Of a DNA stretch of 64,000 bases, positions 1 to 9,100 are shown piece after piece. The first letter of the stretch is position 1, and each line of letters begins with the position of its first letter. Source of the DNA: JBHFEI01 sp041928815 (GTDB lineage Bacteria > Pseudomonadota > Alphaproteobacteria > Rhizobiales > Rhizobiaceae); contig NZ_JBHFEI010000005.1 of the NCBI RefSeq assembly GCF_041928815.1, forward strand, positions 248,001 to 312,000, written 5' to 3'. The notes below the pieces were generated by a model. The model was not told where the DNA came from. It was given only the letters and a program-made list of their open reading frames with translations, and searched no databases. The translations under genes were made by a program, and so were the position numbers.

Positions 1-311
1 AGATGCAGATGGTCGTGCCGAGCTACCTCGAACATTCGATGCAGGCCTTCACCGAGCAGCAGGCGCAGATCAAGGAACAGATCAACCGCGCCTTCGGCGA
101 CACGCCGCTGACGAAGAACCTGACGGCGCCGCTGCAGCTCGTCGAGGAACAGGTGAAGCGCAACACCGAGATGTTCCACAAGGCGATGCAGATGTTCTCG
201 CCCTTCATGGCGCCGCAACAGAAGGAACCGCGCAAGGCCGGCGCCAAGGACATCGACGAGCTCAAGGAACAGTTGCGCGCCCTGCAGACCAAGCTCGACA
301 GCCTGGGCTGA
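1..311 (+). CDS. phaR: PHB synthesis repressor PhaR, C-terminal part (5' end outside window)
   Basis: C-terminal portion (about 103 residues) of the polyhydroxyalkanoate synthesis repressor, which senses PHB granules and represses phasin and synthesis genes. The reading frame is already open at base 1 and stops at 309-311, so the N-terminal DNA-binding domain lies outside. The visible part has the helical, Gln/Met-rich stretch around 'SYLEHSMQAF' and 'MFSPFMAP', then an acidic/basic coiled-coil-like tail ending 'LQTKLDSLG', as in rhizobial PhaR. A PHB depolymerase (phaZ) lies about 17 kb downstream. Family assignment is by recalled sequence resemblance and is fairly secure. Confidence 0.85.
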   Translation, partial: MQMVVPSYLEHSMQAFTEQQAQIKEQINRAFGDTPLTKNLTAPLQLVEEQVKRNTEMFHKAMQMFSPFMAPQQKEPRKAGAKDIDELKEQLRALQTKLDSLG

Positions 312-323
312 GATGCGGGCGCC

Positions 324-701
324 TCAGCCGCGCAGCGCCGTCACCTCGATCTCGATCAGCATTTCCGGACGGATGAGGCCGCAGACGATCATGGTCGCGG
401 CCGGACGGATGTCGCCGAAGACCTCGCCGAGGATCGGGAAGACCCGCTCGGCGAAGCCTGCTTCCGTGACATGGGTGCGGGCGCGCACCACGTCCTTCAG
501 CGAGAACCCCGCCTCGTCCAGCGCCGCGGCGATGGTCTTCAGGCAGTTGCGCGCCTGCGCCTCCACAGTCTCCGGCATGGTCATCGTCGCATAGTCGTAG
601 CCGGTCGTGCCGGCGACGAAGCACCAGTTTCCCTCGACGACGGCGCGGGAATAGCCGGCCGTGCGCTCGAAGGGCGAGCCGGAGGAGATCAGCCGGCGCA
701 T
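324..701 (-). CDS. RidA/YjgF-family protein
   Basis: 125-residue Rid-family protein. RidA enzymes hydrolyse reactive enamine/imine intermediates released by PLP enzymes such as threonine dehydratase. The C-terminal signature 'LIRPEMLIEIEVTAL' matches the conserved Arg...Glu-Ile-Glu segment of the family, and 'FVAGTTGYD' near residue 29 is the usual early strand-turn. It is the last gene of a leuD-DUF2798-ridA run; its start lies 1 base beyond the stop of the DUF2798 gene. Coupling to leucine biosynthesis makes metabolic sense, because branched-chain synthesis generates the enamines that Rid proteins clear. Whether this paralogue is a true RidA or another Rid subgroup cannot be settled by eye. 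Confidence 0.85.
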   Translation of the reverse strand: MRRLISSGSPFERTAGYSRAVVEGNWCFVAGTTGYDYATMTMPETVEAQARNCLKTIAAALDEAGFSLKDVVRARTHVTEAGFAERVFPILGEVFGDIRPAATMIVCGLIRPEMLIEIEVTALRG

Positions 702-702
702 G

Positions 703-951
703 TCAGCCCTCTCTGCGGATGACGATCCGCGAGAGCGTGCGGCGCACGAAGGGCGCGACGACGAGGACGGTCGGGAAGGCGACGATCCAGGACGCCGACC
801 AGGCCCGGAGCCAGAGAAGCGGCAGGTCGGCGGACACTCCCGAGGAGAGCAGCGTCGAAAGGCCGGAGACGATGAAGGACATCGTCCCCGACAGGAGCAG
901 GCCGAAGGCGACCGCCTCGTAACGCCCGGGCAGGAACGGTTTCACCCTCAC
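703..951 (-). CDS. DUF2798 small membrane protein
   Basis: 82-residue protein with two hydrophobic segments (about residues 13-33 and 48-68) and a basic C-terminal tail 'RRTLSRIVIRREG', the layout of the DUF2798 family of small inner-membrane proteins. Its function is unknown. The start codon overlaps the leuD stop in an ATGA arrangement (948-951), so it is translationally coupled to leuD. The arginine-rich C-terminus suggests the tail is cytoplasmic. Confidence 0.75.
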   Translation of the reverse strand: MRVKPFLPGRYEAVAFGLLLSGTMSFIVSGLSTLLSSGVSADLPLLWLRAWSASWIVAFPTVLVVAPFVRRTLSRIVIRREG

Positions 952-1553
952 GCCCAGGGGCGGGCGGCGGCGTTGGCCTTCTCGAACGTGTCGATGCTGC
1001 CGACCTTTTCCAGCGTCAGGCCGATGTCGTCGAGGCCGTTCAGCAGGCAGTGGCGCTTGAAGGCATCGATCTCGAAGGAGATCCGGCCGCCGTCCGGCCC
1101 GGTGATCTCCTGGGCCTCGAGGTCGACGGTGATGATGGCATTGGAACCGCGTCCGGCATCGTCCATCAGCTTGTCCAGGTCTTCCGGGCTGACGACGACC
1201 GGCAGGATGCCGTTCTTGAAGCAGTTGTTGTAGAAGATGTCGGCGAAGCTCGTCGAGATGACGCAGCGGATGCCGAAGTCGAGCAGCGCCCAGGGCGCAT
1301 GCTCGCGCGACGAGCCGCAGCCGAAATTGTCGCCGGCGACTAGGATCCTGGCATTCTGGTAGGCGGGCTTGTTGAGGACGAAATCCGGGTTCGGCGTGCC
1401 GTCCTCGTTGTAGCGGGCCTCGGCGAAGAGGCCCGTACCGAGGCCGGTGCGCTTAATGGTCTTCAGGTAGTCCTTCGGGATGATCATGTCGGTGTCGATG
1501 TTGACGACCGGCAGGGGGGCGGCGACGCCCGTGAGCTTGACGAACTTGTCCAT
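948..1553 (-). CDS. leuD: 3-isopropylmalate dehydratase small subunit LeuD
   Basis: 201-residue small subunit of isopropylmalate isomerase, which with LeuC converts 2-isopropylmalate to 3-isopropylmalate in leucine synthesis. Family hallmarks are 'NIDTDMIIPKDYL' near residue 18, 'GDNFGCGSSREHAPWAL' around 74-90 and 'SFADIFYNNCFKNG' around 101-114, all substrate-contacting loops of the swivel domain. The length is normal for the family. It heads a small operon with DUF2798 and RidA genes. The large subunit gene leuC is on the same strand about 13.6 kb away (15176-16585), the split arrangement usual in rhizobia. Confidence 0.97.
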   Translation of the reverse strand: MDKFVKLTGVAAPLPVVNIDTDMIIPKDYLKTIKRTGLGTGLFAEARYNEDGTPNPDFVLNKPAYQNARILVAGDNFGCGSSREHAPWALLDFGIRCVISTSFADIFYNNCFKNGILPVVVSPEDLDKLMDDAGRGSNAIITVDLEAQEITGPDGGRISFEIDAFKRHCLLNGLDDIGLTLEKVGSIDTFEKANAAARPWA

Positions 1554-1665
1554 GGAGATGCGGCCTTCGATCCAGCGGGTTTCTGCCCCGCATTTAGATC
1601 AGTTTCGCCCCGAAATGAAGAAAAATATCGCCGGAACGTGCGGCGGCCGCCCAGGCGCCAGGGCC

Positions 1666-1911
1666 TTACATGTCGATGATCGTGCCGCGGCCGTCGTTCC
1701 AGACGCGGGCCGGCCGGCGCCCGTCGCGGGTGCGCACATAGGCCGGCGCGGCGGCGGATCCCGGCGACAGCCGCGCCGCGACGGTGCCGGCGACCATCAC
1801 GACGAGCGCGATGCCGGCAAGCGCCAGGCCGATCGAGGCCGTCAGCACGAAGGCGGCGAAAGCGATCGTCACGCCGAGGACGGTCATGAGGAACGAGCGG
1901 ATGGAGGTCAT
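1666..1911 (-). CDS. small membrane protein, unknown function
   Basis: 81 residues: a basic N-terminus 'MTSIRSF', two tightly spaced hydrophobic helices (about 7-25 and 27-46) and a hydrophilic C-terminal half ending 'VWNDGRGTIIDM'. I do not recognise a named family, although such two-helix proteins are common in rhizobial genomes. It is monocistronic, sits upstream of leuD on the same strand with a gap of about 110 bases, and diverges from the CoA ester lyase gene. Strong G/C bias at third codon positions supports coding. Confidence 0.65.
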   Translation of the reverse strand: MTSIRSFLMTVLGVTIAFAAFVLTASIGLALAGIALVVMVAGTVAARLSPGSAAAPAYVRTRDGRRPARVWNDGRGTIIDM

Positions 1912-2008
1912 GGTCTTCCCTTTCTGTCACAGGCGATATGTGGATGCGCGGGTCGGCTTGCAAGGGGCGGACGCTTGCCGGCCGGCGCGATTGCGGGCAA
2001 GAAGGGCC

Positions 2009-2914
2009 ATGAGCCGGATCTTCGACCACCATCCCCAGCGCCTGCGCCGTTCGGTCCTGAGCGTGCCCGCGATAAATCCGCGCGCGCTCGCCAAGGCGCC
2101 CGGGCTTTCCTGCGACGCCGTCATCTACGACCTGGAGGATTCGGTCGCCATCGAGGGAAAGAGGGAGGCACGCGCCGCGCTCGCCGCCCATTTCGCGTCG
2201 ACGCCGAAGGGACCGCAGGAGCGCATCATCCGCATCAACGAGATGGGGTCGGAGGCCGCCGCCGCCGATCTGGCGCTGATGGCCGAATGCAGGCCTGATG
2301 CCGTGCTGCTGCCGAAGGTGGAAAGCCCGGGCACGGTCCAGGCCGCCGCCGACTGGCTAGCCGAGAACGATCTCGGCGACACGCTGCGCCTCTGGGCGAT
2401 GATCGAGACGCCGCGCGGCGTCCTCAATGCCGGCGCCATCGCGGAAGCCGGCCGCACCTTCGGCGGCGGCCTCGACTGCCTCGTCGTCGGCCTCAACGAC
2501 CTGCGCAAGGAGACGCGCGTCCGGCCCCTGCCCGGCCGGACCTATCTGGTGCCCTGGCTGATGCAGGTGCTGCTCGCCGCGCGCGGCAGCGGCCTCGACG
2601 CGATCGACGCCGTCTTCAACGCCCACACCGATAAAGACGGCTTCGAGGCGGACTGCCGGCAGGGGGCGGAGATGGGCTTCGACGGCAAGATGCTGATCCA
2701 TCCGGACCAGATCGCCCCCGCCAACCGCCATTTCGGCGTCGATCCGCAGAGGCTTGCCGAGGCGCAGGCGATCGTTTCCGCCTTCGCGCTGCCGGAAAAT
2801 GCCGGAAAGGCCGTGATCGACCTTGCCGGACGGATGGTCGAGCGCCTACATCTCGAGGAGGCGACCGCGACCGCCGCCCGGGCGGCGATGGCCGCACGAA
2901 AGGACATGCCGTGA
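2009..2914 (+). CDS. HpcH/HpaI-family CoA ester lyase
   Basis: 301-residue TIM-barrel protein of the citrate lyase beta / malyl-CoA lyase superfamily. These use divalent metal to cleave or hydrolyse (3S)-malyl-CoA, citramalyl-CoA or similar esters. Visible landmarks are 'RRSVLSVPAIN' at the N-terminus, the acidic metal/CoA loop 'YDLEDSVA', 'VLLPKVESPG', 'MIETPRGVLNA' and the C-terminal 'GFDGKMLIHPDQIAPAN'. The ATG at 2009 is chosen because the family sequence begins there; the frame is open further upstream. Its stop overlaps the start of the next gene by 4 bases. The exact substrate is not determinable. Confidence 0.88.
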   Translation: MSRIFDHHPQRLRRSVLSVPAINPRALAKAPGLSCDAVIYDLEDSVAIEGKREARAALAAHFASTPKGPQERIIRINEMGSEAAAADLALMAECRPDAVLLPKVESPGTVQAAADWLAENDLGDTLRLWAMIETPRGVLNAGAIAEAGRTFGGGLDCLVVGLNDLRKETRVRPLPGRTYLVPWLMQVLLAARGSGLDAIDAVFNAHTDKDGFEADCRQGAEMGFDGKMLIHPDQIAPANRHFGVDPQRLAEAQAIVSAFALPENAGKAVIDLAGRMVERLHLEEATATAARAAMAARKDMP

Positions 2915-3117
2915 AACTCTACCGTTTCCTCACCGGCGTCGACGACGCCCAGTTCTGCCACAAGGTCACCGCCGCGCTCAACAATGGCTGGGACCTGCAC
3001 GGCGCCCCGACCTATGCCTTCAACAGCGCCACTGGCCAGATGCAGGGCGGCCAGGCGGTGGTGAAGACGGTCGAGGGCAAGGACTACCATCCGGACATGA
3101 AACTGTCCGAGCAGTGA
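2911..3117 (+). CDS. DUF1737 domain protein
   Basis: 68-residue protein of the DUF1737 type: 'MKLYRFLTGVDD', then 'VTAALNNGWDLHGAPTYAF' and a C-terminal 'GKDYHPDMKLSEQ'. Function is unknown. It starts with GTG that overlaps the stop of the CoA ester lyase gene (GTGA, 2911-2914), so the two genes are translationally coupled and probably co-expressed. It ends 4 bases before the convergent metallopeptidase gene, with no terminator hairpin visible between them. Confidence 0.8.
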   Translation: MKLYRFLTGVDDAQFCHKVTAALNNGWDLHGAPTYAFNSATGQMQGGQAVVKTVEGKDYHPDMKLSEQ

Positions 3118-3121
3118 GGCG

Positions 3122-3556
3122 TCACGGAGAAACGTGGTCGGCGCTCGCCTCGATCCGCTCCATGTCCTCGTCCGACAGGCCGAAATGGTGGCCGATCTCG
3201 TGGATCAGCACATGGGTGATGATGTCGCCGAGCGTCTCGTCGTTTTCGGCCCAGTAGTCGATGATCGGCCGGCGGTAGAGCGTGATCCGGTTCGGCAGCT
3301 GGCCGGTCTCCATGCTGAAGCGCTCGCCGATGCCGCGCCCCTCGAACAGGCCGAGCAGGTCGAACGGCGTTTCGAGCGCCATGTCCTCGAACACCTCGTC
3401 GGTCGGAAAATCAGTGACCTCGATCGAAAGGTCGTTCGCCAGCGCGCGAAATTCCTCCGGCAGATTGCCATAGGCCTCGATGACGAGGGATTCGAACGTG
3501 CTGATCGTCGGGGCGTGGCGTTCGCGCCAATCCCCGGTCTGGTCCATCTGGGCCAT
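3122..3556 (-). CDS. zincin-like metallopeptidase (PF06262 type)
   Basis: 144-residue protein with a zinc-protease motif HEIGHH at residues 119-124, followed by 'FGLSDEDM', the pattern of the minimal zincin-like family once called DUF1025. His119 and His123 would be zinc ligands and Glu120 the catalytic base; the downstream acidic residues may supply the third ligand. The upstream 'ITLYRRPIIDYW' strand is also characteristic. No signal peptide is evident, so it should be cytoplasmic. Substrates are unknown. It is divergent from imuA. Confidence 0.85.
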   Translation of the reverse strand: MAQMDQTGDWRERHAPTISTFESLVIEAYGNLPEEFRALANDLSIEVTDFPTDEVFEDMALETPFDLLGLFEGRGIGERFSMETGQLPNRITLYRRPIIDYWAENDETLGDIITHVLIHEIGHHFGLSDEDMERIEASADHVSP

Positions 3557-3690
3557 AAAGCCACTCCTTTTTCCCCTGATATAGCCATTTCACCCGCCGA
3601 TTTCGAGGAAACAATTCAGGCGCTTATAAACAAGGAATAAATTCATAGAATTCCGCCGTTGACTCTTCCCGGCACCTCTGGAATCTATAA

Positions 3691-3705
3691 GAACATAAAG
3701 CGAAC
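3691..3705 (+). promoter_or_regulatory. LexA (SOS) box upstream of imuA
   Basis: GAACATAAAGCGAAC is a perfect GAAC-N7-GAAC direct repeat, the alphaproteobacterial LexA-binding consensus (GTTC-N7-GTTC on the other strand). It ends 21 bases before the imuA start codon and directly follows TATAAG (3686-3691), so bound LexA would block transcription of the whole imuA-imuB-dnaE2 operon. Confidence 0.88.
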
Positions 3706-3726
3706 AAAGACAGAGGAAGACCCGTC

Positions 3727-4671
3727 ATGGCGAAAAAGGCCGTGCAGCGGCCGGAACTTCATGCGCTACGGCAGACCATCGCGGCGATCGAAAACCGGGA
3801 CGCGCCTGTGGGAACGGATCTTCTGGACGAAGGGCAGGACGGGCGGGACATCGTGGCGTCCTGGACCGAGAACCAGCCGACCGACCGTCTTTCCCTCGAT
3901 ATTCCGGCCTTCGACGCCGCGACGGGGGGCGGATTGCCGCTGAAGGGCCTGACGGAGATCCGCAGCGCCGATACCGCCGGCAGTGGCGCGGCGGCCGGTT
4001 TTACCCTTGCCCTCGCCGCCCTCTGCCAGAAACGCACGGCCGGAAGGAGCGTGCTGTGGATTGCCGAAAGCCTCGCCCTGCGCGAGGCGGGACTGCCGCA
4101 TCCGTCAGGACTGAAATCCTACGGCATCGACACGCATGCCCTGTTTCTCGCCGTGGCCGGGAGGGTGGAGGATCTCCTCTTCATCGCCGAGGCGGCCCTT
4201 GCCGCGCCGGTCTTCGCCGCGGTCGTCCTCGAACTGCGCGGCAATCCGAAGGCCTGCGGCCTGACCGAAAGCCGCCGGCTTCACCTGAAGGCGCGCGATG
4301 CCGGCGCGCCGCTCTTCTTGCTGCGCCAGGCCGGCGCTGAGGAGGCGAGCAGCGCCCGGTTCCGCCTCCATGTCGCTCCCCTTCCGGCGGCACCCCGGCG
4401 CCTGCCCGGAGGCGGAAGCCTGCCCAAAAGCCTCGGCGCGCCGGCCTTCGCCGTGACGCTCGAAAAAAGCCGCCTTGCCTTTCCCCCCACCTTCGCCCTC
4501 GAATGGAATGCCGATGAACCCCGCTTCCACGACGCCTCGCCCGCCCGCCCTGCCGTTTCCGGGCCCGTCCCGGCCGCAGCGGATCGTCTCGCTCCATCTG
4601 CCCTGGCTGGCCGCCAACCGGCTGGCGCGCCGGCGCTGGGGCATGTCCTGGCTTTTGGACGGGCGTCCTGA
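3727..4671 (+). CDS. imuA: SOS mutagenesis protein ImuA
   Basis: First gene of the DNA-damage-inducible imuA-imuB-dnaE2 cassette. ImuA is a RecA/SulA-like protein that cooperates with ImuB to bring the error-prone polymerase DnaE2 to lesions. The 314-residue product carries the family sequence 'FDAATGGGLPLKGLTEI' near residue 65, 'SVLWIAESLALREAGLP' near 110 and a C-terminal 'FALEWNADEPRFHD'. A perfect LexA box lies 21 bases upstream. The last ~50 residues (from about 4514) overlap the start of imuB in another frame, longer than the short overlap usual between these genes, so the ImuA tail may be non-conserved. Confidence 0.87.
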   Translation: MAKKAVQRPELHALRQTIAAIENRDAPVGTDLLDEGQDGRDIVASWTENQPTDRLSLDIPAFDAATGGGLPLKGLTEIRSADTAGSGAAAGFTLALAALCQKRTAGRSVLWIAESLALREAGLPHPSGLKSYGIDTHALFLAVAGRVEDLLFIAEAALAAPVFAAVVLELRGNPKACGLTESRRLHLKARDAGAPLFLLRQAGAEEASSARFRLHVAPLPAAPRRLPGGGSLPKSLGAPAFAVTLEKSRLAFPPTFALEWNADEPRFHDASPARPAVSGPVPAAADRLAPSALAGRQPAGAPALGHVLAFGRAS

Positions 4672-6127
4672 GCATCCGCCGGTCGTCTTCGCCGAGAAGG
4701 ACGGCACCGCGATGCGCATCGCCGCCCTCGACCATCCGGCGCGCGCCGCCGGGCTGCGGCCGGGCCAGGCGCTTGCCGAGGCGCGGGCGATCCGGCCGGA
4801 CATCGAGGTCGTGCCCCATGATCCGGCGGCCGACCAGGCCCTGCTGAACGGCATTGCCGACTGGTGCGGCCGCTACACACCGCTGGTGGCGAGCAACGCG
4901 CCGGACGGGCTCTCTCTCGACGTCACCGGCTGCATCCACCTGCATGGCAGCGAGAAGGCGCTCTTGGACGACCTCCTCTCCCGCCTGTTCCATCTCGGCA
5001 TCGAGGGGCGTGCCGCCATCGCCGCCACGCCCGGCCTCGCCTGGGCGGCCGCCCGCTATGGCGGCGGCCCCGTCGTCGCCCCCGAGGGCGGCGCGCGCGT
5101 GTTGGAGCCCCTGCCGGTCGCGGCCCTCCGGCTGCCGGCCGATACGGTCGCGGCCCTCGCCCGGGTCGGCCTGAAGCGTGTCGGCGAACTGATGCGGGCA
5201 GAGCGCGCCCCGCTTGCGCGCCGGTTCGGTCCGCTGCCGTTGAAGCGGCTCGACCAGGCGCTCGGCCGCGAGGACGAGCCGATCTCGCCGCGCCTGCCGG
5301 CGGCCGATCTCTCCTGCGAGCGTCACCTCGCCGATCCCGTCACCGGCGAGGACGACATTCTCGCCGTCACCGCGCGGCTGGCGGAAGGGCTGAAGGTCCG
5401 CCTCGACCGGCGCGGCGAGGGCGGACGGCTGTTCGAGCTCGCCCTGTTCCGCGTCGACGGCCGCGTCCTGCGCATCGAGACCCGCACGGCCGCTCCCCTC
5501 CGGGCGCCGGAGCGCATCGCTGGCCTCTTTGCCGAGCGGCTGCAGGCGCTCCATGACGACATCGATGCGGGCTTCGGTTTCGAAACCCTGCGCCTCTCGG
5601 TGCTTCGGGCCGAGCGTCTCGACGGGCTGCAGGCGGATCTTGCCGGCGGCGCTGCCGGCGAGGCGGCGCTGGCCGCCTTTGCCGACCGGCTCTTCGCCCG
5701 CTTCGGCCGCGACGGCCTGCTCGTGCCGGTCTTCGCCGAGAGCCATTGTCCCGAACGGGCCGCCGGCTTCGCCCCTTACGCCCAGCGGCCGGCGGCGCCG
5801 CGCCGCACCGGGGCGGAAGGACCGCGCGCCGACCGGCCGCTGCGGCTGCTCGAACGGCCCGAGCCGGTCGAGGCGACGGCGATCGAGATCCCCGAAGGCG
5901 CGCCCCGGCAGTTCCGCTGGCGCCGCGCCGTCCATCGCGTGCGCGCGGCCGAAGGGCCCGAACGGCTGACGGCGGAATGGTGGAACGCGGCAGGCCCTGC
6001 TCCGGCGCGGGACTATTTCAGGGTCGAGGACGAGGCCGGCCGCCGCTTCTGGCTGTTCCGGCAGGGCCTTTACGGCAGGGACGGGGACGAGCCGCCGCGC
6101 TGGTTCCTGCATGGTCTTTTCGCATGA
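4514..6127 (+). CDS. imuB: Y-family polymerase-like protein ImuB
   Basis: About 537 residues, a Y-family DNA polymerase homologue lacking polymerase activity that bridges DnaE2 to the beta clamp during translesion synthesis. The N-terminal strand 'RIVSLHLPWLAANRLAR' has hydrophobic residues where true Y-polymerases carry catalytic Asp. The palm continues 'LSLDVTGCIHLHGSEKALL', then a helix-hairpin-helix segment 'TVAALARVGLKRVGELM' and a C-terminal domain ending 'LFRQGLYGRDGDEPPRWFL'. ATG 4514 is favoured (4508 is an alternative) because conserved sequence starts shortly after. The stop overlaps the dnaE2 start (ATGA, 6124-6127). Confidence 0.92.
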   Translation: MNPASTTPRPPALPFPGPSRPQRIVSLHLPWLAANRLARRRWGMSWLLDGRPEHPPVVFAEKDGTAMRIAALDHPARAAGLRPGQALAEARAIRPDIEVVPHDPAADQALLNGIADWCGRYTPLVASNAPDGLSLDVTGCIHLHGSEKALLDDLLSRLFHLGIEGRAAIAATPGLAWAAARYGGGPVVAPEGGARVLEPLPVAALRLPADTVAALARVGLKRVGELMRAERAPLARRFGPLPLKRLDQALGREDEPISPRLPAADLSCERHLADPVTGEDDILAVTARLAEGLKVRLDRRGEGGRLFELALFRVDGRVLRIETRTAAPLRAPERIAGLFAERLQALHDDIDAGFGFETLRLSVLRAERLDGLQADLAGGAAGEAALAAFADRLFARFGRDGLLVPVFAESHCPERAAGFAPYAQRPAAPRRTGAEGPRADRPLRLLERPEPVEATAIEIPEGAPRQFRWRRAVHRVRAAEGPERLTAEWWNAAGPAPARDYFRVEDEAGRRFWLFRQGLYGRDGDEPPRWFLHGLFA

Positions 6128-9100
6128 GCGGACGCGTCTTCGAGATCGGCGCGGCGACGAACTTCTCCTTCCTCGAGGGGGCCTCGCAGCCGGAGGAAAT
6201 GGTGGTCGCGGCAGCCAGGCTCGGCCTGTCCGGTCTCGGGATCGCCGACCGCAACACGGTCGCGGGCGTGGTGCGCGCCCATGCGCGGGCAAGGATCGAG
6301 GGGTTTCGCCTCCAGCCCGGCGCCCGCCTCGTCTTCTGCGACGGCACGCCGGACATGCTGGCCTTCCCCGAGGACCGGCCCGGCTGGGCCCGGCTCTGCC
6401 GCCTGCTCAGCGCCGGCAACCTGCGCGCCGAAAAGGGGACATGCCATCTCCACGAGGCCGACCTCCTCGAATGGGGCGCGGGCCTCAGGATGGCGGTGCT
6501 GCCGGGCCCGGTCACGACCGATGCCGAAGCCGCGGCCCTCGAGGGCTGGCTCGCCCGGCTTTCCGCCCGTTTCGGCGAGGCCGTCCACCTTGCGCTGACG
6601 CCGCGTTACGACGGCCTCGACCGGCTCTCCTTCGCCACCCTCGCCGCGATCGCCGCCCGCGCCGGCGTGCGCACCGTCGCCACCAACCGGCCGCTGTTCC
6701 ACGAACCCGGCCGGAAGGCCCTCGCCGACGTCGTCACCGCCATCCGCACCCGTTCGAGCCTTTCGGAAGCCGGCTACCGTCTTCTCGCCAATGCCGAGCG
6801 CCACCTGAAGCCGCCGGCGGAAATCGCAAGGATCTTTCGCGACCATCCGGAGGCGGTGGCGCAGACCGAGCGTTTCTTCGCGCCGCTTTCCTTCTCGCTC
6901 GAGGACCTGCGCTACCAGTATCCGGACGAAAGCCGGGACGGCGAGACGGTGGCGCAGACCCTGTCCCGCCTCACCCATGCCGGGGCGGCGACGCGCTTTC
7001 CCGGCGGCGTTCCGGAGAAGGTGCGGGCGCTGATCGCCGAGGAGCTCGCGATCATCGCGCAGAAGCGCTACGAAGCCTATTTCCTCACCGTGCACCGGAT
7101 CATGCGGTTTGCCCGCTCGCAAGGGATCCTCTGCCAGGGGCGCGGTTCGGCCGCCAATTCCGCCGTCTGCTTCTGCCTCGGCATCACCGAGGTCGATCCG
7201 CAGAAGACCACGCTGCTGTTTGCCCGCTTCATCTCGGCCGAGCGCGACGAGCCGCCCGACATCGACGTCGATTTCGAGCATGAGCGGCGGCCGGAGGTGA
7301 TCAAGTATATCTACGACACCTATGGCCGCGAGCATGCCGGGCTTGCCGCCGCCGTCACCACCTACCGCGCCCGCTCGGCGGGCCGCGAGGTCGCCAGCGC
7401 CTTCGGCCTGTCGCAGGACGTGCAGGACGCGCTGGCGGGCTCGATCTGGGGCTGGTGGACGGAGGCGCCGACCGACGAGCAGGCGAAGGCGGCAGGCCTC
7501 GACATGAAGGACGCGACGACGCGGAAGGTGCTCGACTGCGCCGGCGATCTGATCGGCTTTCCCCGGCACCTGTCCCAGCACACCGGCGGCTTAGTCATCA
7601 CCCGCGACCGGCTCGACGAGGTCGTGCCGATCATGAAGACGGGCATGGCCGACCGCTTCATAGTCGAATGGGACAAGGACGACCTCGACACGGTCGGCAT
7701 CCTGAAGATCGACGTGCTGGCGCTCGGCATGCTGACCTGCCTCGCCAGGGCCTTTTCCCTTCTGCACCGTCACTACGGCATCGTCCAGTCGCTCTACGGC
7801 CTGATGCGGGCGGAAAGGAGCGGCGACGCCGTCTACGACATGATCTGCCGGGCCGACACGATCGGCGTCTTCCAGATCGAGAGCCGGGCGCAGATGAGCA
7901 TGCTGCCGCGGCTGAGGCCCCGCGAGTTCTACGACCTCGTCATCGAGGTCGCCATCGTCCGCCCGGGGCCGATCCAGGGCAACATGGTGCATCCCTACCT
8001 GAAGCGGCGCGAGGACCTGCGCCGGGGCAGGCCGATCGCCTATCCGAGCCCGGAACTGGAAGAGGTGCTGAAACGAACCCTCGGCGTGCCGCTCTTCCAG
8101 GAGCAGGCGATGCAGATCGCCATCACCGCCGGCGGCTTCTCCCCCGGCGAGGCGGACCGCCTGCGCCGCGCCATGGCGACCTTCAAGCGCAGCGGGCAGG
8201 TGTCCGGCTTCCGAACGAAGATGGTCGAGGGCATGGTCGCGAAGAACTACCCGCGCGATTTCGCCGAGCGCTGCTTCAGCCAGATCGAGGGCTTCGGCGA
8301 ATACGGCTTTCCGGAGAGCCATGCCGCCTCCTTCGCCCTGCTCGTCTATGCCTCTTCCTGGTTCAAGACCTTCTATCCGGACATCTTCTGCGCGGCCCTG
8401 CTCAACTCCCAGCCGATGGGTTTCTACCCGCCGGCACAGCTCGTCCGCGACCTGCGCGAGCACGGCATCGCCGTGCTGCCGGTCGACGTCAACCGGTCCA
8501 CCTGGGACGCGCAGCTCGAAGCCGACGGCGACGGCTTCGATCCCGACCGCATCGCCCCCGCCCATGCCTCCATGCGCGGCGTGATCCGGTCGCGCCTTGC
8601 CGTCCGGCTCGGCTTCCGGCTGGTCAAGGGCCTGAAACGGGAGGCCGTGGACCGGCTGGTCGAAAGGCGGGGCGACGGCTACGCCTCCGTCCGCGACCTC
8701 TGGCTGCGCTCCGGCTTGCCGCGCGCGACCGTCGAACGGCTCGCCGACGCCGACGCCTTCGGCTCGATCGGCACCGGCCGGCGCGCGGCGCTCTGGGAGG
8801 CGCGCGGCCTCGATGCCGGACAGGCCGCCGAAAGCCTGCCGCTCTTCGTCGGGGCCGGCGACGGGCTGCAGCGCGAACCGCCCGTGGCACTGCCGGCCAT
8901 TCCGGCGGGCGAGGAGGTGATCGAGGACTACCGGGCGCTGACCCTGTCGCTGAAGGCGCATCCCGTCTCCTTCCTCCGCGAGGAACTCGACCGGCGCCGC
9001 ATCGCGCCGACGCGCGATCTTTCCGTCCTGCCCGATGGCGCAACCGTCTCGGTCTGCGGCCTGGTGCTGGTGCGCCAGCGGCCGGGCTCGGCCAAGGGCG

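Noticed and set aside
5746..6123. dnaE2 frame extending upstream through imuB
   Set aside because: The extension is Arg-rich out-of-frame imuB sequence; family sequence starts at the ATG at 6124.
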